NCBI RefSeq assembly: GCF_018687715.1
Contig: NC_056755.1
Location: 21,221,501-21,285,500, forward strand
Source of the DNA: Carya illinoinensis
Taxonomy: Eukaryota > Streptophyta > Magnoliopsida > Fagales > Juglandaceae
DNA: 64,000 nt
Direction: 5' to 3'
The notes beneath the pieces were generated by a model. It saw only the letters and a program-made list of their open reading frames with translations. It had not been told where the DNA came from and did not search any database. This document shows, one piece after another, positions 47,093 to 57,404 of this stretch. The position numbers were made by a program, and so were the translations under genes. How positions within the stretch are numbered: position 1 is the stretch's first letter; each line of letters begins with the position of its first letter.

Positions 47093-47243
47093 TAAAATTT
47101 CATTTAGCAGTGTACAAACAAGCACCGACCTACACAACATTTCTCAACTTCATTTCAACATCATTTTTTTAAACTAAAACATGATTACGCGAGACTAGTT
47201 TTTGAGAGACCTACTACATACATAAAGAAATTATATATATAAA

Positions 47244-47358
47244 AGTAAAGTTACAAATTGATATGATTTCATAGGATCCATTATATTTACTTTATAATAA
47301 AAATAACTTTATAATCTAACGTATCATATTAAATCACATCAATTTATAAATTTACCAG
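47244..47358. mobile_element. short MITE (about 115 bp)
   Basis: GTAAAGTTACAAATTGATAT on the left is the inverted counterpart of ACATCAATTTATAAATTTAC on the right, about 25 paired bases with few mismatches. The interior also folds back. No coding sequence. Confidence 0.6.
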
Positions 47359-47808
47359 CAAATTATATTTTTTTTACTTAATAATTAATGAGGTGTTTTT
47401 TAATAAGCTTGTAATTTTTATTTTTATTTTTATTTTTTTGAAATTTTGTAAGAGATTTAAAAACATATTTGAAAAAAAAAATAAAAAAATTGGATGTCTA
47501 ATGGCTCCTCTAGCTAGGTGGGTGTAGCAGCACCCTTGTGACTAAAGTATTTCCTGTTTCTTGAACTTGAATAAGAGCTTGTTTCTTGTTCACTTTTCCG
47601 TTCATACTAGAACTGCTCACAACATATTGAACATATAATGGAAAGCCACCACCAATAAAAGTAAGAAGACTGATCATTCTTTATTCTTATATAAAGTGGG
47701 AGAAAGCAAGCCGGCCACTTTGATAACGTATATATAGTGCACACAGGCATATACAGATGAAGGGCAAATATATATAAGACATGCAATAGTACTATATTAA
47801 TAATAGAG

Positions 47809-47975
47809 TAATGTTATACACCACACCACTATCTTACTTGCATCTTATTATATATGATGTGGGGCATTTATTACTATTTGATGATAAAAAAGTATGTAAT
47901 AAATGATCATTTAAAGGTGATAAATGACACATCTTATTTAGTGGAATGCAAATGAAATGATAGTATGGTAATATA
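47809..47975. mobile_element. short MITE downstream of the methyltransferase gene
   Basis: Starts GTAATGTTATACACCAC, the same end as the fragment in the methyltransferase intron at 48426-48568. It has an internal inverted repeat (CTTATTATATATGATGTGG against GACACATCTTATTTAGTGG) and lies about 75 bases beyond the stop codon of the gene. Confidence 0.55.
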
Positions 47976-48048
47976 GAATTTTCCTTAATAATGTATATAT
48001 CCTCGGCATGCACACAGTTTTTCACTCTTGGAAGAGCTAGCCATTAAT

Positions 48049-49988
48049 TTAAGGATAAACCTCAATGAGAGACCTTAAACCCAGTATGTGGGTTATCTTG
48101 TAGTCACTGAAACCAGCATCGAAAAACAGCTTTGCCCATTCTTTCTCGTTTCTCTCTTTTCCAGTGGCCATTACCATCATCACCATGTCAAAAAATAGCT
48201 GCGTCTCAATCGACTCCTCATCATCTTCTTTCTGGTTCTGTACTATCATGTCAATGATTATCACCTTTCCTTTCTTGTCATTGCTCGTGATTGCCTCTTT
48301 GCATCTTCCAAGTATTTTAATGCATTCCTCGTCGTTCCAGTCATGCAATATCCACTGCTTGTCATTCGCATTCACAATCAATTTAGTGACAAGTAGATAT
48401 GTTTTTTATACAATTCCTCAATAAAATATAGCTAATTCTATATATCACATTTACTACTATTAGATTATTTTTTATTGGATAGTTCTTTATCATAATATTA
48501 TAATATAATGGTGATAAATATGCTACATCTTATATAATGGAATGAGACTGTGGTGTATAACATTACTTATAAAATAATATTATTTTTTAAAATATTAATT
48601 AGAGTTTGAGCCATATTAATCTTATATCCAGCCTAAGAAATAGTTCTAACTAATAGACGGATCGATGTGAATGCTGCAACTCTTTTTTAAATTTCATCCA
48701 AGTGAGCAATATTCCAGTTTAAACATTGTAATTAAATATTTCGATATCGGTATGTTTTAGTGTACCGTTTTAAGATTAAGTATATATTTTGAATTTAATG
48801 TTGGTCGCAATTGCCTGTTTTTCTTGTAGTATTTTTAGATCATATCACTATTATATTTTTAATAATTTTACAGCTTTTTTATTTTTCTTTCTTTGTTTTT
48901 GTTTTTCTTAATTCGAGTTTATAACTTTTTTAATATTATCTTCTAACGCCAATATCTCTATCTTTTTTTAGTGTTAATTTTTTAACGTATATTCATTATA
49001 AATTGTCAATTATTCAACATACAATATTATGCACACATATTATGATGGAAATGGTTTTTTAGACGGATGTTTTCAAAAAATATCATTTTTGTCCGAAAAA
49101 TATATAATATATTTTCACTTTGCTTAGGGGATGTATTTATATGCATGCGAATACCTGGTTTGTATATGATAGCTCTAAAAGTGATATATTTACCTTAAGC
49201 AAGATTGCATCTGCAGGAGGAACTGCCTCAAACATGTCCCCTCCAATATACTTCAACTTCTTACTCCCTTCCAAGCCAGCAACTACATGTGGGAGATCAA
49301 GCACCGTGCACTCCATACTTGGGACTGCGTCGGCAATGGCCTTGGCCACAGTTCCTGTACCGCCACCAACATCAACCAATGATTCCAATCCACTGAACAC
49401 TGCGCTGCACTTATCGATCACCACGCTCATCACCAAGCGAGCATCACTAGCCATAGCGTCATTGAAAAGATGGTTAAGCTTTGGGTCATGGCCCCCATAA
49501 TCCCAAAACTTCTTTCCATGTGCCGTATCAAACGGCGTAAGATCTTCATTTTGGAACCATGCGGTCAGAAAATGCCAAGGCTTTGTCAAAACAGGATCGA
49601 GCATGGCAATTAAGAATGGGGTAACACTCAAGGGATTGTCCTTGAGCAGGAGCCTGGAAGCATCAGTGAGTGCATACCTTTCTTCTTGGTCATTTCCGAT
49701 TATTTTTTCTGCAACAAAGAAGCCAGAGTGGATCAGAATGCGCATGAGACGAGAAACATTACAAGCTTTTGTTGGGTGGATAGGGAGTGCTACAAGGAGC
49801 TCAGAAAGAGTCATGGGCTTTCCGTGGTTGTGGATGATATCAGGTATACCAAGCTGAATTGCACATTTAAGGGACATGGAGTTTATGAAGTTGAAAATGC
49901 GGTTCCATATGAGGGCTTGAGCATTAAGCAGCTTGGCTAAATGTTCTCCAGGAACCAGTTCGAAACTAGGCTGTCTAAGACCACTCAT
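48049..49988 (-). CDS. O-methyltransferase, COMT/resveratrol-type, two exons, intact
   Basis: Exon 1 is 49988-49194 (265 codons) and exon 2 is 48354-48049 (101 codons plus stop), giving 366 residues, the normal length for plant class II small-molecule O-methyltransferases. The intron (49193-48355, phase 0) has AAG|GTAAAT and GCAG|TGG borders. The N-terminal dimerisation domain (about 10-110) reads FNFINSMSLKCAIQLGIPDI. SAM binding is shown by LVDVGGGTGTVAKAIA (about 204-219), VLDLPHVV and YIGGDMFEAVP. After the splice comes WILHDWNDEECIKIL with the catalytic His, then VIIIDMIV and FDMVMMVMATGKERNEKEW. The enzyme would transfer a methyl group from SAM to a phenolic hydroxyl in the cytosol. Substrate (flavonoid, stilbene, alkaloid or other) cannot be told from sequence; similarity to resveratrol-type enzymes is from memory. 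It is the only intact gene in the window. Confidence 0.9.
48426..48568. mobile_element. MITE fragment in the methyltransferase intron
   Basis: The right end GTGGTGTATAACATTAC is the reverse complement of the left end of the MITE at 47809, and the inner word CTACATCTTATATAATGGAATG also matches. The other end is decayed. It sits in the 3' part of the intron, away from both splice sites. Confidence 0.5.
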
Positions 49989-50030
49989 TTTGCTTATTTC
50001 ATATAAGTTCCTGAGAACAATGCTGAGCCC

Positions 50031-50038
50031 TATATGTA
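50031..50038 (-). promoter_or_regulatory. possible TATA box of the methyltransferase gene
   Basis: TACATATA on the minus strand, 43 bases before the ATG. That leaves a very short 5' leader, so transcription may start elsewhere. An alternative TATA-like word (TTATATGA) at about 50000 is too close to the ATG to serve. Confidence 0.3.
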
Positions 50039-50159
50039 GAGCGGAAATGAGGGCTGTACCCCATCAAGTTCATTTAATTTCAGCAGAGCTAAATAGAGCT
50101 AGCTGTCGGCACCCATAAAAAACGCATTTAATTTTATGTAGCACTACAAAGTTGACCTT

Positions 50160-50810
50160 TCTCTATCATAAATTGTATGCAACCTAATTTCTTTTCTTCA
50201 TGCATGCTTGCTCTGATCTCTTAGAGAATCAACGTCCGAAAATTTTAGCTAAAACTCATATTTTTTTAAATATTTTCTTAAATTTTAAACATATTTCTAA
50301 AACCTACCACATCTAGCTCCCTATTCTTTCTCTATTTTATTAAAATAATCTTTCTCTATTTTTTTTATTAATTTTTCCTCATGAATTCGTTTTACAATAT
50401 TAACTACTATCACTCTTTCATCTTTTTCATTCTTTTTGAACTATTACTCTTTAACGAATATTTTAAACAAAAATTTAAATTAATTTTTTGCTTAATATTT
50501 TCAAAATTATTATGTTTTTAAAAATAATATAATTTTTTTGTCAAAACTTAGTTTTTCCAACAGCAATATTTTGTAACGGTTAAATTTTAAAAATTAATAG
50601 GGAATTGAAATCGTACATAACATTGTAGAAATATGTGTTTGTTAATAAAAATTAGTTAAATATTTAGTAAAAATGATTTTATTTAATATTATTGAAAGAT
50701 ATAAAAATATAAGCAGCCTCACATTATAACAAAGATAAGAAAATATGATTTTTCTGATATTGTTTCTAATTTTGAAAAAAGAGTAGGAATAATATTAAAT
50801 ATATCTAAAT
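50160..50810. other. AT-rich intergenic DNA upstream of the methyltransferase gene
   Basis: No gene, LTR or MITE edge identified. Long T- and A-rich runs only. Confidence 0.4.
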
Positions 50811-50928
50811 CACTACAAGAAAACTAGGTAGTTATTGTCACTTATTTCTTGTGAAAATTAGTCTTTCAGTAGAAAATAGTCATTTTCAAAAAAAATAAAT
50901 AGTAATAACTGTCTAGTTTTCTTGTAAT
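50811..50928. mobile_element. CACTA-type MITE, 118 bp
   Basis: Starts CACTACAAGAAAACTAGGTA. Its other end, read in reverse, is TTACAAGAAAACTAGACAG, an inverted repeat of about 25 bases with the CACTA-family start. No coding sequence. Confidence 0.7.
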
Positions 50929-50940
50929 AAATGTATAGCT

Positions 50941-51067
50941 ACTACAAGAAAAATGAATTTTTGTAATTAATTTATTATAATGAAAAGAATATTTCTAATT
51001 AAAATTAATTATAAATAATTTTTTCGTTATAATAAATTAATCACAAAAATTTATTTTTCTTATAAGA
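50941..51067. mobile_element. CACTA-like palindromic MITE, 127 bp
   Basis: ACTACAAGAAAAATGAATTT at the left pairs with the reverse of AAATTTATTTTTCTTATAAG at the right. The inverted repeat continues inward through TTGTAATTAATTTATTATAA for over 40 bases with few mismatches, so the element is nearly all hairpin. It lies only 12 bases from the preceding MITE. Confidence 0.7.
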
Positions 51068-51610
51068 TGTATTATTAAATTTGGAATAAGAAAAATCAAA
51101 AGTATGATTAAGAACTTGTACAGACGGCCAATTGTGCATATCCTAAAATCCAAAGTTAGTATAGGACGTACGAAACTGGATGTAGCTAGGGGTGGCAATA
51201 TGTGACACGACCCGTTAACCCAACACGAACACGACACGATAAAAACGGGTTAGGGTTTAGGCTTAAAGGGTTCAGGTCAAAACGGGTTGACCCGTTAAGA
51301 CACGATTGCTTAACGGGTCACTAACGGGTCAACCCGTTATAACCCGTTAAGACCCGTTAAAAAAAGTAAATTTACATCTATACCCTTAAAACTAAAGTTC
51401 AAAAAATCAGAAACCCTAACCCAAAAACAATATCCCACCATTCCAATTTCCCATTTCCCACGCCACCCCCCCCCCCCTCCCTTCAGATTTTATTCCCACG
51501 GGCAACCATTCCCGAATCCCGAATCCCATTTCCCACGCCCCCCCCACCCCCTTCAGATTTTATTTTCTCTGTTTTAGTGTTTTACAGTGCAGATCTACAC
51601 ACATTGCTGG

Positions 51611-51700
51611 CTGCCTCTCCTCTTCTCAAGCTGTTGCCAGCTGCCTCTCCTCTTCTCAAGCTGTTGCCGACTGCCTCTCCTCTTCTCAAGCTGTTGCCGG
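51611..51700 (+). repeat. 30-bp tandem repeat in the hAT-2 leader exon
   Basis: Three exact-length units at 51611, 51641 and 51671, each CTGCCTCTCCTCTTCTCAAG followed by CTGTTGCC plus two variable bases. A fourth, partial unit begins at 51701. Because 30 is a multiple of 3, one frame stays open and would read ASPLLKLLPA three times. The leader has no other sign of coding. Confidence 0.9.
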
Positions 51701-52432
51701 CCGCCCTTCTCTTCGTCTTCAACCTACGCAGCAACGGTCCACGGCCACACCCAGTCGCACACGGCGGCTGGCACCACGCCCACTTCTCAAGCCCACGGCA
51801 GCTGGTTTTCCTTAGGTCCGCTTCTCATTTTCTTGAACCATTTCACTTCACAGTTCACACACGGTTATTTCTGGCTTCGATCTCATTTTCTAGATCCAGT
51901 TCATACTTCCCTACACTTATATTTCATTTTTCTCATTTCAGTCGAATCATTGACTGTGAATCACGCCCGGTTTCTCTGTGAGCTGAGGATCTTTTTCTCC
52001 CATGTTCTCTGTTTTTTGGTGCATTATTGTTGAAATTCCTGAGCTATCTTGTGCGGGTTGCCGAACGGAACAAGGTAAGCACCCTTTTGGCATTTCTTGG
52101 TTCTAGTTTTCTAGATGTGAAATCTGTAAATTTATTTTAGCAGTAAGTTGTCAAATTTGTTTGTTTATCTTTTGGTGTTATACTCTGAATCTCTGATGGT
52201 TTTCTGGAATTTTTGAGTGAAATTTGTGAATGAATATTGTTAGATGATCTGTGAGTGAAATTAATGATAAATGGATACCCACGTTAACAAATTAATGATA
52301 AAAAAAATTATAGAGGTGCATTCAGGCTCCAATTCCATACCCACGTTAGGATTTGGTTGCTGACATTGCATGTTTTTTAGGGATATTTGTTATGGTTATG
52401 GGTTAATTGGGCTTGTTGTTTGTTGTTGTCAG

Positions 52433-54655
52433 ATGAGTGAGGTAGAAGAACAAAATGAAGATTTTGTTGATTTAGACCCGTTGGACTCAGAAAGTTTTCA
52501 AAATGAGGAGGCTAAAGGAAAACGAAGGAGACGGTCAAACGTGTGGCATTTTTTCAAAATAGTTCCTGATTCTGAGAAAAAGGATGGCAAGCCATGAGTT
52601 AGGTGCAAGTTGTGTGGAGTCACTTATATGGCTGCGAGCAAATATGGAACCGGAAATATGAAGCGTCACATTGACACATGCCCCAGGAGAAGTTCACGAG
52701 ATATTGGTCAATGTTTGTTATCACAAAATAGTGGATCCGGATCTGTCTCAGTAAGTAATCTTAAATTTGATACTAATGAATATAGAGAATTGTTGATAGC
52801 AGCTATTGTGAAGCATGAACTGCCTTTTTGATTTGTTGAATATTCGGGGGTGAGATATTTATTACAATATTTGCGACCAGATGTGCCAATTATTTCTAGG
52901 AATACTGCCAAGGCTGATTTGGTTAAGATGTATCATCGAGAAAAAAAAAAAAGAGTTAGATGTTTCTTAAATGATTCTCCCGGTAGAATTAGTTTGACAT
53001 CTGACTTGTGGACTTCTATAACCACTGATGGTTATATGTGCATTACAGCACATTTTTTGGATAAGAAATGGGTTTTACAGAAAAGGGTTTTGAACTTTTC
53101 TTTTATGCTACCACCACATAATGGCATCTCTTTGTCTGAAAAAATTTATAACTTGCTATGTGAGTGGGGAATTCAACACAAGATTTTTGCATTAACTTTG
53201 GACAATGCATCTTCTAATGATGTTTCAATAGAATTGTTAAGAACTCAGTTGAACATTAAGAAAGCTCTTGTTTGTGATGGTGAGTTCTTTCATCTTCGTT
53301 GTTGTGCACATATTCTTAATTTGGTAGTACAAGATGGGTTGAAAGAGATTGTTCATGCTATTCAAAAAGTTCGTGAAAGTATCAAGTATGTTAAAGGATC
53401 ACAAACAAGGAAAGTAAAATTTTTGGATTCAACAAATCAAATGTCTTTGGATAGCGAGAAAGGGTTGAGACAGGATGTCCCCACTAGATGGAATTCTACT
53501 TATCTTATGCTTGAGAGTGCTATTTTCTATCGTCGTGCCTTTAGCCATTCGGAGTTGACTGATTCCAATTTTAAGCATTGTCCATCAAATTCTGAGTGGG
53601 AAAAAGGGGAGAAGATTAAAGGTTTATTGAGTGTTTTTTATGAAGCCACTTGTGAGTTTTCTGGGACGAAATACCCTACAGCCAATCTCTACTTTCCAGC
53701 TGTGTTTTTGATTTATTTTACATTAAAGCGGCACTCTGAGGGTGAAGATGACTATTTGAAGAGAATGTCTTGCCAAATGCTTACTAAGTTTGAGAAATAT
53801 TGGTCTGAGTTTAATGTGTTGTTGGCTATAGCAGTTATATTGGATCTTCGATACAAGCTTCATTTTGTTGATTTTTCTTATACAAAGCTTTATGGAGATT
53901 GTTCTATTGAGTTTATGAATGTTCGGACCAAGATGGCATCTCTTTTCATGGAATATGCTTCTTCTAGTGTTCCCACGTGTTCTACCATGACTTCTGAAAG
54001 CAATATTAGTGGAGCGGAAAGTGAGTCTTCAGTTAATAAACAAGTATTTCAGGTAATATCAAATAATATTTTTTGTTTAATAATTTATATTATATTGTTG
54101 TTTTATATCACATATCATTAAGAAATATTTTTATTTATTTTTTGTGTACAGGAATTTGATTCATTTAGACATGATGATCTTAGTGCCCATTTGCACAAAA
54201 GTCAATTGGATCTTTACTTGGATGAACCTAGGGTAGATAGAAATGCAAAGATTGACATTCTTTCCTTTTGGAAAGGAAATGAATTTCGTTATCCTGATCT
54301 TGCTTGTATGGCTCGTGACATTTTGACTGTTCCAGTTTCTACAGTTGCTTCTGAATCTACTTTTAGTGTTGGTGGACGTATCATTGATCAGTTTAGGAGT
54401 GCACTAAAATCAGATATTGTTGAAGCATTAGTCTGTACAAGAGATTGGTTATATGGCGATGAGCAAGGTAATGTGTGTTTTAAGTTTATTGAATAACTGA
54501 TTTTAATTTTTCAATACAATAATATTAATTGATATAAAACTTTACTGATGCATTTTTTTTTAATAGAATCACAAGAAGTTAAATTAGACGAGTTAACTGA
54601 AGATGTAATGGAGTTGGAGATCAACAAGGGCAAAGAGGATGCTTCAAATTGTTGA
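52433..54655 (+). pseudogene. hAT-2 transposase gene, three coding exons, two nonsense codons
   Basis: A 5' UTR intron (52075-52432) ends directly before ATG 52433. Coding exons are 52433-54052, 54152-54467 and 54567-54655, all with GT...AG introns, and would give 674 residues. An acidic start and a KGKRRRRSNVW basic patch lead to a BED zinc finger: CKLCGVTY and GNMKRHIDTCP. The RNase-H-like domain has SLTSDLWTSI (first Asp), LTLDNASSNDV (second Asp) and RCCAHILNLVV. The C-terminal dimerisation domain has FWKGNEFRYPDLACMARDIL and VPVSTVASESTFSVGGRI. TGA stops interrupt codons 55 (52595-52597) and 133 (52829-52831); after codon 133 the frame is open to the end of exon 1. The protein resembles the plant RICESLEEPER/DAYSLEEPER group by domain order. 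Confidence 0.9.
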
Positions 54656-55186
54656 TTTGTTTAGATCCGTGTTTTCATCATGTTTGAGAAATGATACATT
54701 TAATATGTTTATAATGTGTGTTTTGTTTATTATATTTGGGATGTAATTTTAATATTATTAGCAGTATATTGTTGGTATTTTTATTATTTAGATTGTAATT
54801 TTAAACTTATTGTTAGTTTATCAATCACCTCATTAATGTAAACGGGTTGAAATGAATCGGATCGTGTCGTGTCGTGTCGTGTCGTATTAATTTAATTTAT
54901 TTTTGTTAACGAGTCGGGTCGTGTCGTGTCGTATCGTGTCAATTTAATTTATATTCGCTAATGAGTCATATCATGTCATGTCGTGTTAACCCGTTATCTT
55001 AACGTGTCGTGTTCGTGTTGGAGATTTTGACACGAAATCTTTAACGGGTCGTGTTCGTGTTGACCCATTAACTGTAATGTGCATGCCTCGACACGATACG
55101 AACACGACCCGTTGACACGATTTGCCACCCCTAGATGTAGCCCACTTTTGTTCCCTTTTCATGTTAGTTTCCTATCGTTAAATTAA

Positions 55187-55395
55187 GATTCGGTTTGACA
55201 CTAAGATGAAACTTTTGAGTTTCAAAATGAAATAATAAAATATTATATTTTAATATTATTATTGTTTTAAAATTTGAAAAAGTTAAGAAAATGTTAAATT
55301 ATTTATTATATTTTATATAAAACTTTGAAAAAGTTGTAATAATAAGATGAAAATTTTTAATTTGAGATAAAAATTTTAAAGTACCAAACCGAATC
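55187..55395. mobile_element. Tourist-like MITE, 209 bp, TSD TAA
   Basis: Terminal inverted repeats GATTCGGTTTG and CAAACCGAATC are perfect over 11 bases. TAA is duplicated at 55184-55186 and 55396-55398, as expected for PIF/Harbinger-related MITEs. The interior is AT-rich and non-coding. It lies 42 bases beyond the hAT-2 target duplication. Confidence 0.85.
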
Positions 55396-55398
55396 TAA

Positions 55399-56580
55399 GT
55401 GTACGTAGCGCGATTCATGTTGACAAAATGGTTCTAGCACTCATCAAGTCACCTACGTACATCATGATGCTCATAGAAAATAATAATAAAGTAGAAAATG
55501 AATGGAAGAAGAGAATGAATTAACATCATAATGCTAGTAGAAAATAAGAATAAATATGAATGTAAATGGAGAAGAGATTAACGAGGGAGAGAGATTTAAT
55601 TTCAGGGTTATGTATTTGTTTGTCAATTGAATGTATAATATATGTTGCTATTTATAGGTGATTGAGATTGAAAAGAAAATGAAAATACAACAAATCAATG
55701 ATATTAATTGCTACTGATTAATTTATATAATAAGCTAAATATAGAAGATAATAAGTCATATTACTATATATACTAAAATATTATGCATATATTCTATAAT
55801 AAGTATGGCAATATTTTAACATCTCCCCAAATTCAGGATAATGATGAAGTCTTGAGTTTGTAAATAAAATCATGCTGCTTGCTAGGTGGATTAGACTTGT
55901 GGATCTTAGTGACGACCCAATAGTAAATATAAATTCTTTCTTGTTATATGGTAAAAGAGAAATACTTACAATCCTAGGCCCTACAAGGAATTTCATTTTT
56001 ACGGACCAAATCTTCTAGGGATATTGTAGTAAATTTCATCCCTAAAAGTAATTATTTGGGACAAAGATTATATTTCATGCCAAAACATGGCAGTGGGTTT
56101 TTACGCATTCGAACATAAAAATATTTGTTCAAACTAGACTTTGTAGAACGAAATGTAGCATCTTAGAAAAGAAATAAATTCCAACGTTGCCAAAAAAGGT
56201 TCCATCTGAATTTTAAATCATGTTCGAGTGTTGTCATAACTGTTTGAATAAAAGCACTAGCAGGAAAGTATGTATAGTTGTGGTGGGAATTTTAATTAAC
56301 CGTTAGAACCCGATCGAATGGGGGATTTAATTATTTGAACTAATTTTTGTTGGGAGGTTATAAATACATCTGGCGAAAATAGTTGCTATTTCTTTCGAAT
56401 GGTCATTTTAAGTTCGAACAAATGTATAAACCATTCGAATTATCATAACAGTCATTCTAATGGTGAAGCAAACAATCGAATTTAAAACCCATAGATGAGG
56501 GTACTCATGACCAATCAAGAGAAAATGAGCAGTTGGCCATAAATATATGATTAAAATGGATTTGGTTAGTAAATTAGTAT
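55399..56580. other. AT-rich intergenic DNA
   Basis: No gene or element boundary found. Around 56090-56470 the words TTCGAAC, CATTCGAA and GTTCGAAC recur in both orientations, which could be an old inverted-repeat element, but I could not define ends. Confidence 0.35.
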
Positions 56581-56582
56581 AT

Positions 56583-56589
<7 letters not shown>

Positions 56590-56628
<39 letters not shown>

Positions 56629-56634
56629 ATAGGA
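56590..56634. repeat. (TA)n microsatellite at the LINE 3' tail
   Basis: About 22 uninterrupted TA pairs lie exactly between the LINE 3' end (ending GTTTTCCTATAAAATATA on the minus strand) and its target duplication. The array therefore probably grew from the LINE tail and not from an independent promoter or repeat. Confidence 0.85.
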
Positions 56635-56663
56635 AAACCACTTTCATTCATAACCAATCAGTA

Positions 56664-57041
56664 TTACAAAAGTAAATCAGTCCATAGGACTTGTTCAACA
56701 CTAGGGGGAACAAACTCCCACCAAACACTTGTATCAGTAACAATTCTTGCAAACCTTGCTAGTCTATGTGCTGATTCATTTGCTTCTCTATTGACATGCA
56801 CAATCGAGCAAACTAGTATTCTAGTCTGCAGCTGCTTAATATCTGTCACAACATTCCCAAACATAGAATTGACCAGCTCAAGTTTTGATAATTCTTGAGC
56901 TAAAATCAAAGAATCTGTCTCGATGCTTAAAGCCTGTAACTCAAGAGGGATACAGAATTTCAATCCTTTGAGTATACCAATTAATTCGATCTCTAAAGGC
57001 TCTATCACTATTGCCTCTTTTTTACTTACAGCCAGTAGCAC
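56664..57041 (-). pseudogene. LINE RNase H domain
   Basis: The frame (125 codons) contains EPLEIELIGILKGLKFCIPL, SIETDSLILAQEL (catalytic Asp region) and VHVNREANESAHRLARFA, the RVT_3-type RNase H found at the C-terminus of many plant L1 ORF2 proteins. It is open from ATG to stop, but its N-terminal end is in another frame. Confidence 0.8.
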
Positions 57042-57404
57042 CTTTCCTTCCCAAATCTCTTAGAATAAGACCAACCCTAGCACTGTCATCAGAATAAAAC
57101 ATTGCTCCATCCACATTAAGTTTTGTCGTCCCTTATGGAGGCAATTGCTACTTGGTCACTCTCTAAATGCCACTATGATTAAGGCCTTTAGTTGCCTTAT
57201 AAGTCTTAAGCAAACAAAGAGCATGATTGATTATCTCTGCTACTTCCAATTGTTTTTCCTCAAACATCCACTGATTTCTTCTATACCAACATGCCCAAGC
57301 ATTCATAAACAATCTCTCCAACTCCTCTTGATAGTGATTACATTGTACTAGAGCAACCATCTCTTTAAGTCCTCATGTGGTCCTACATTCCTGGCTTGAG
57401 GAAA

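Larger units (their letters stand above)
51187..55133 (+). mobile_element. hAT-2: full-length hAT transposon, 8-bp TSD GATGTAGC
   Basis: The terminal inverted repeats TAGGGGTGGCAA and TTGCCACCCCTA are perfect over 12 bases. GATGTAGC flanks both sides (51179-51186 and 55134-55141), a perfect 8-bp hAT target duplication. Subterminal regions of 150-300 bases are packed with ACCCGTTA/GGGTCGTGTC words, likely transposase-binding repeats. The element is 3947 bases long and carries one transposase gene on the plus strand with a 5' UTR intron and two coding introns. The gene has two nonsense codons, so the element is complete in structure but cannot encode transposase itself. If transposase were available in trans, its ends look usable. 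Confidence 0.95.

Noticed and set aside
49120..49857. Plus-strand frames of 84-126 codons over the methyltransferase exon
   Set aside because: They are shadows of the minus-strand methyltransferase exon, which has all family motifs and correct splice borders.
56581..56634. Long TATATA run as a possible promoter
   Set aside because: It lies between a LINE 3' end and its target duplication and is better explained as the LINE tail.
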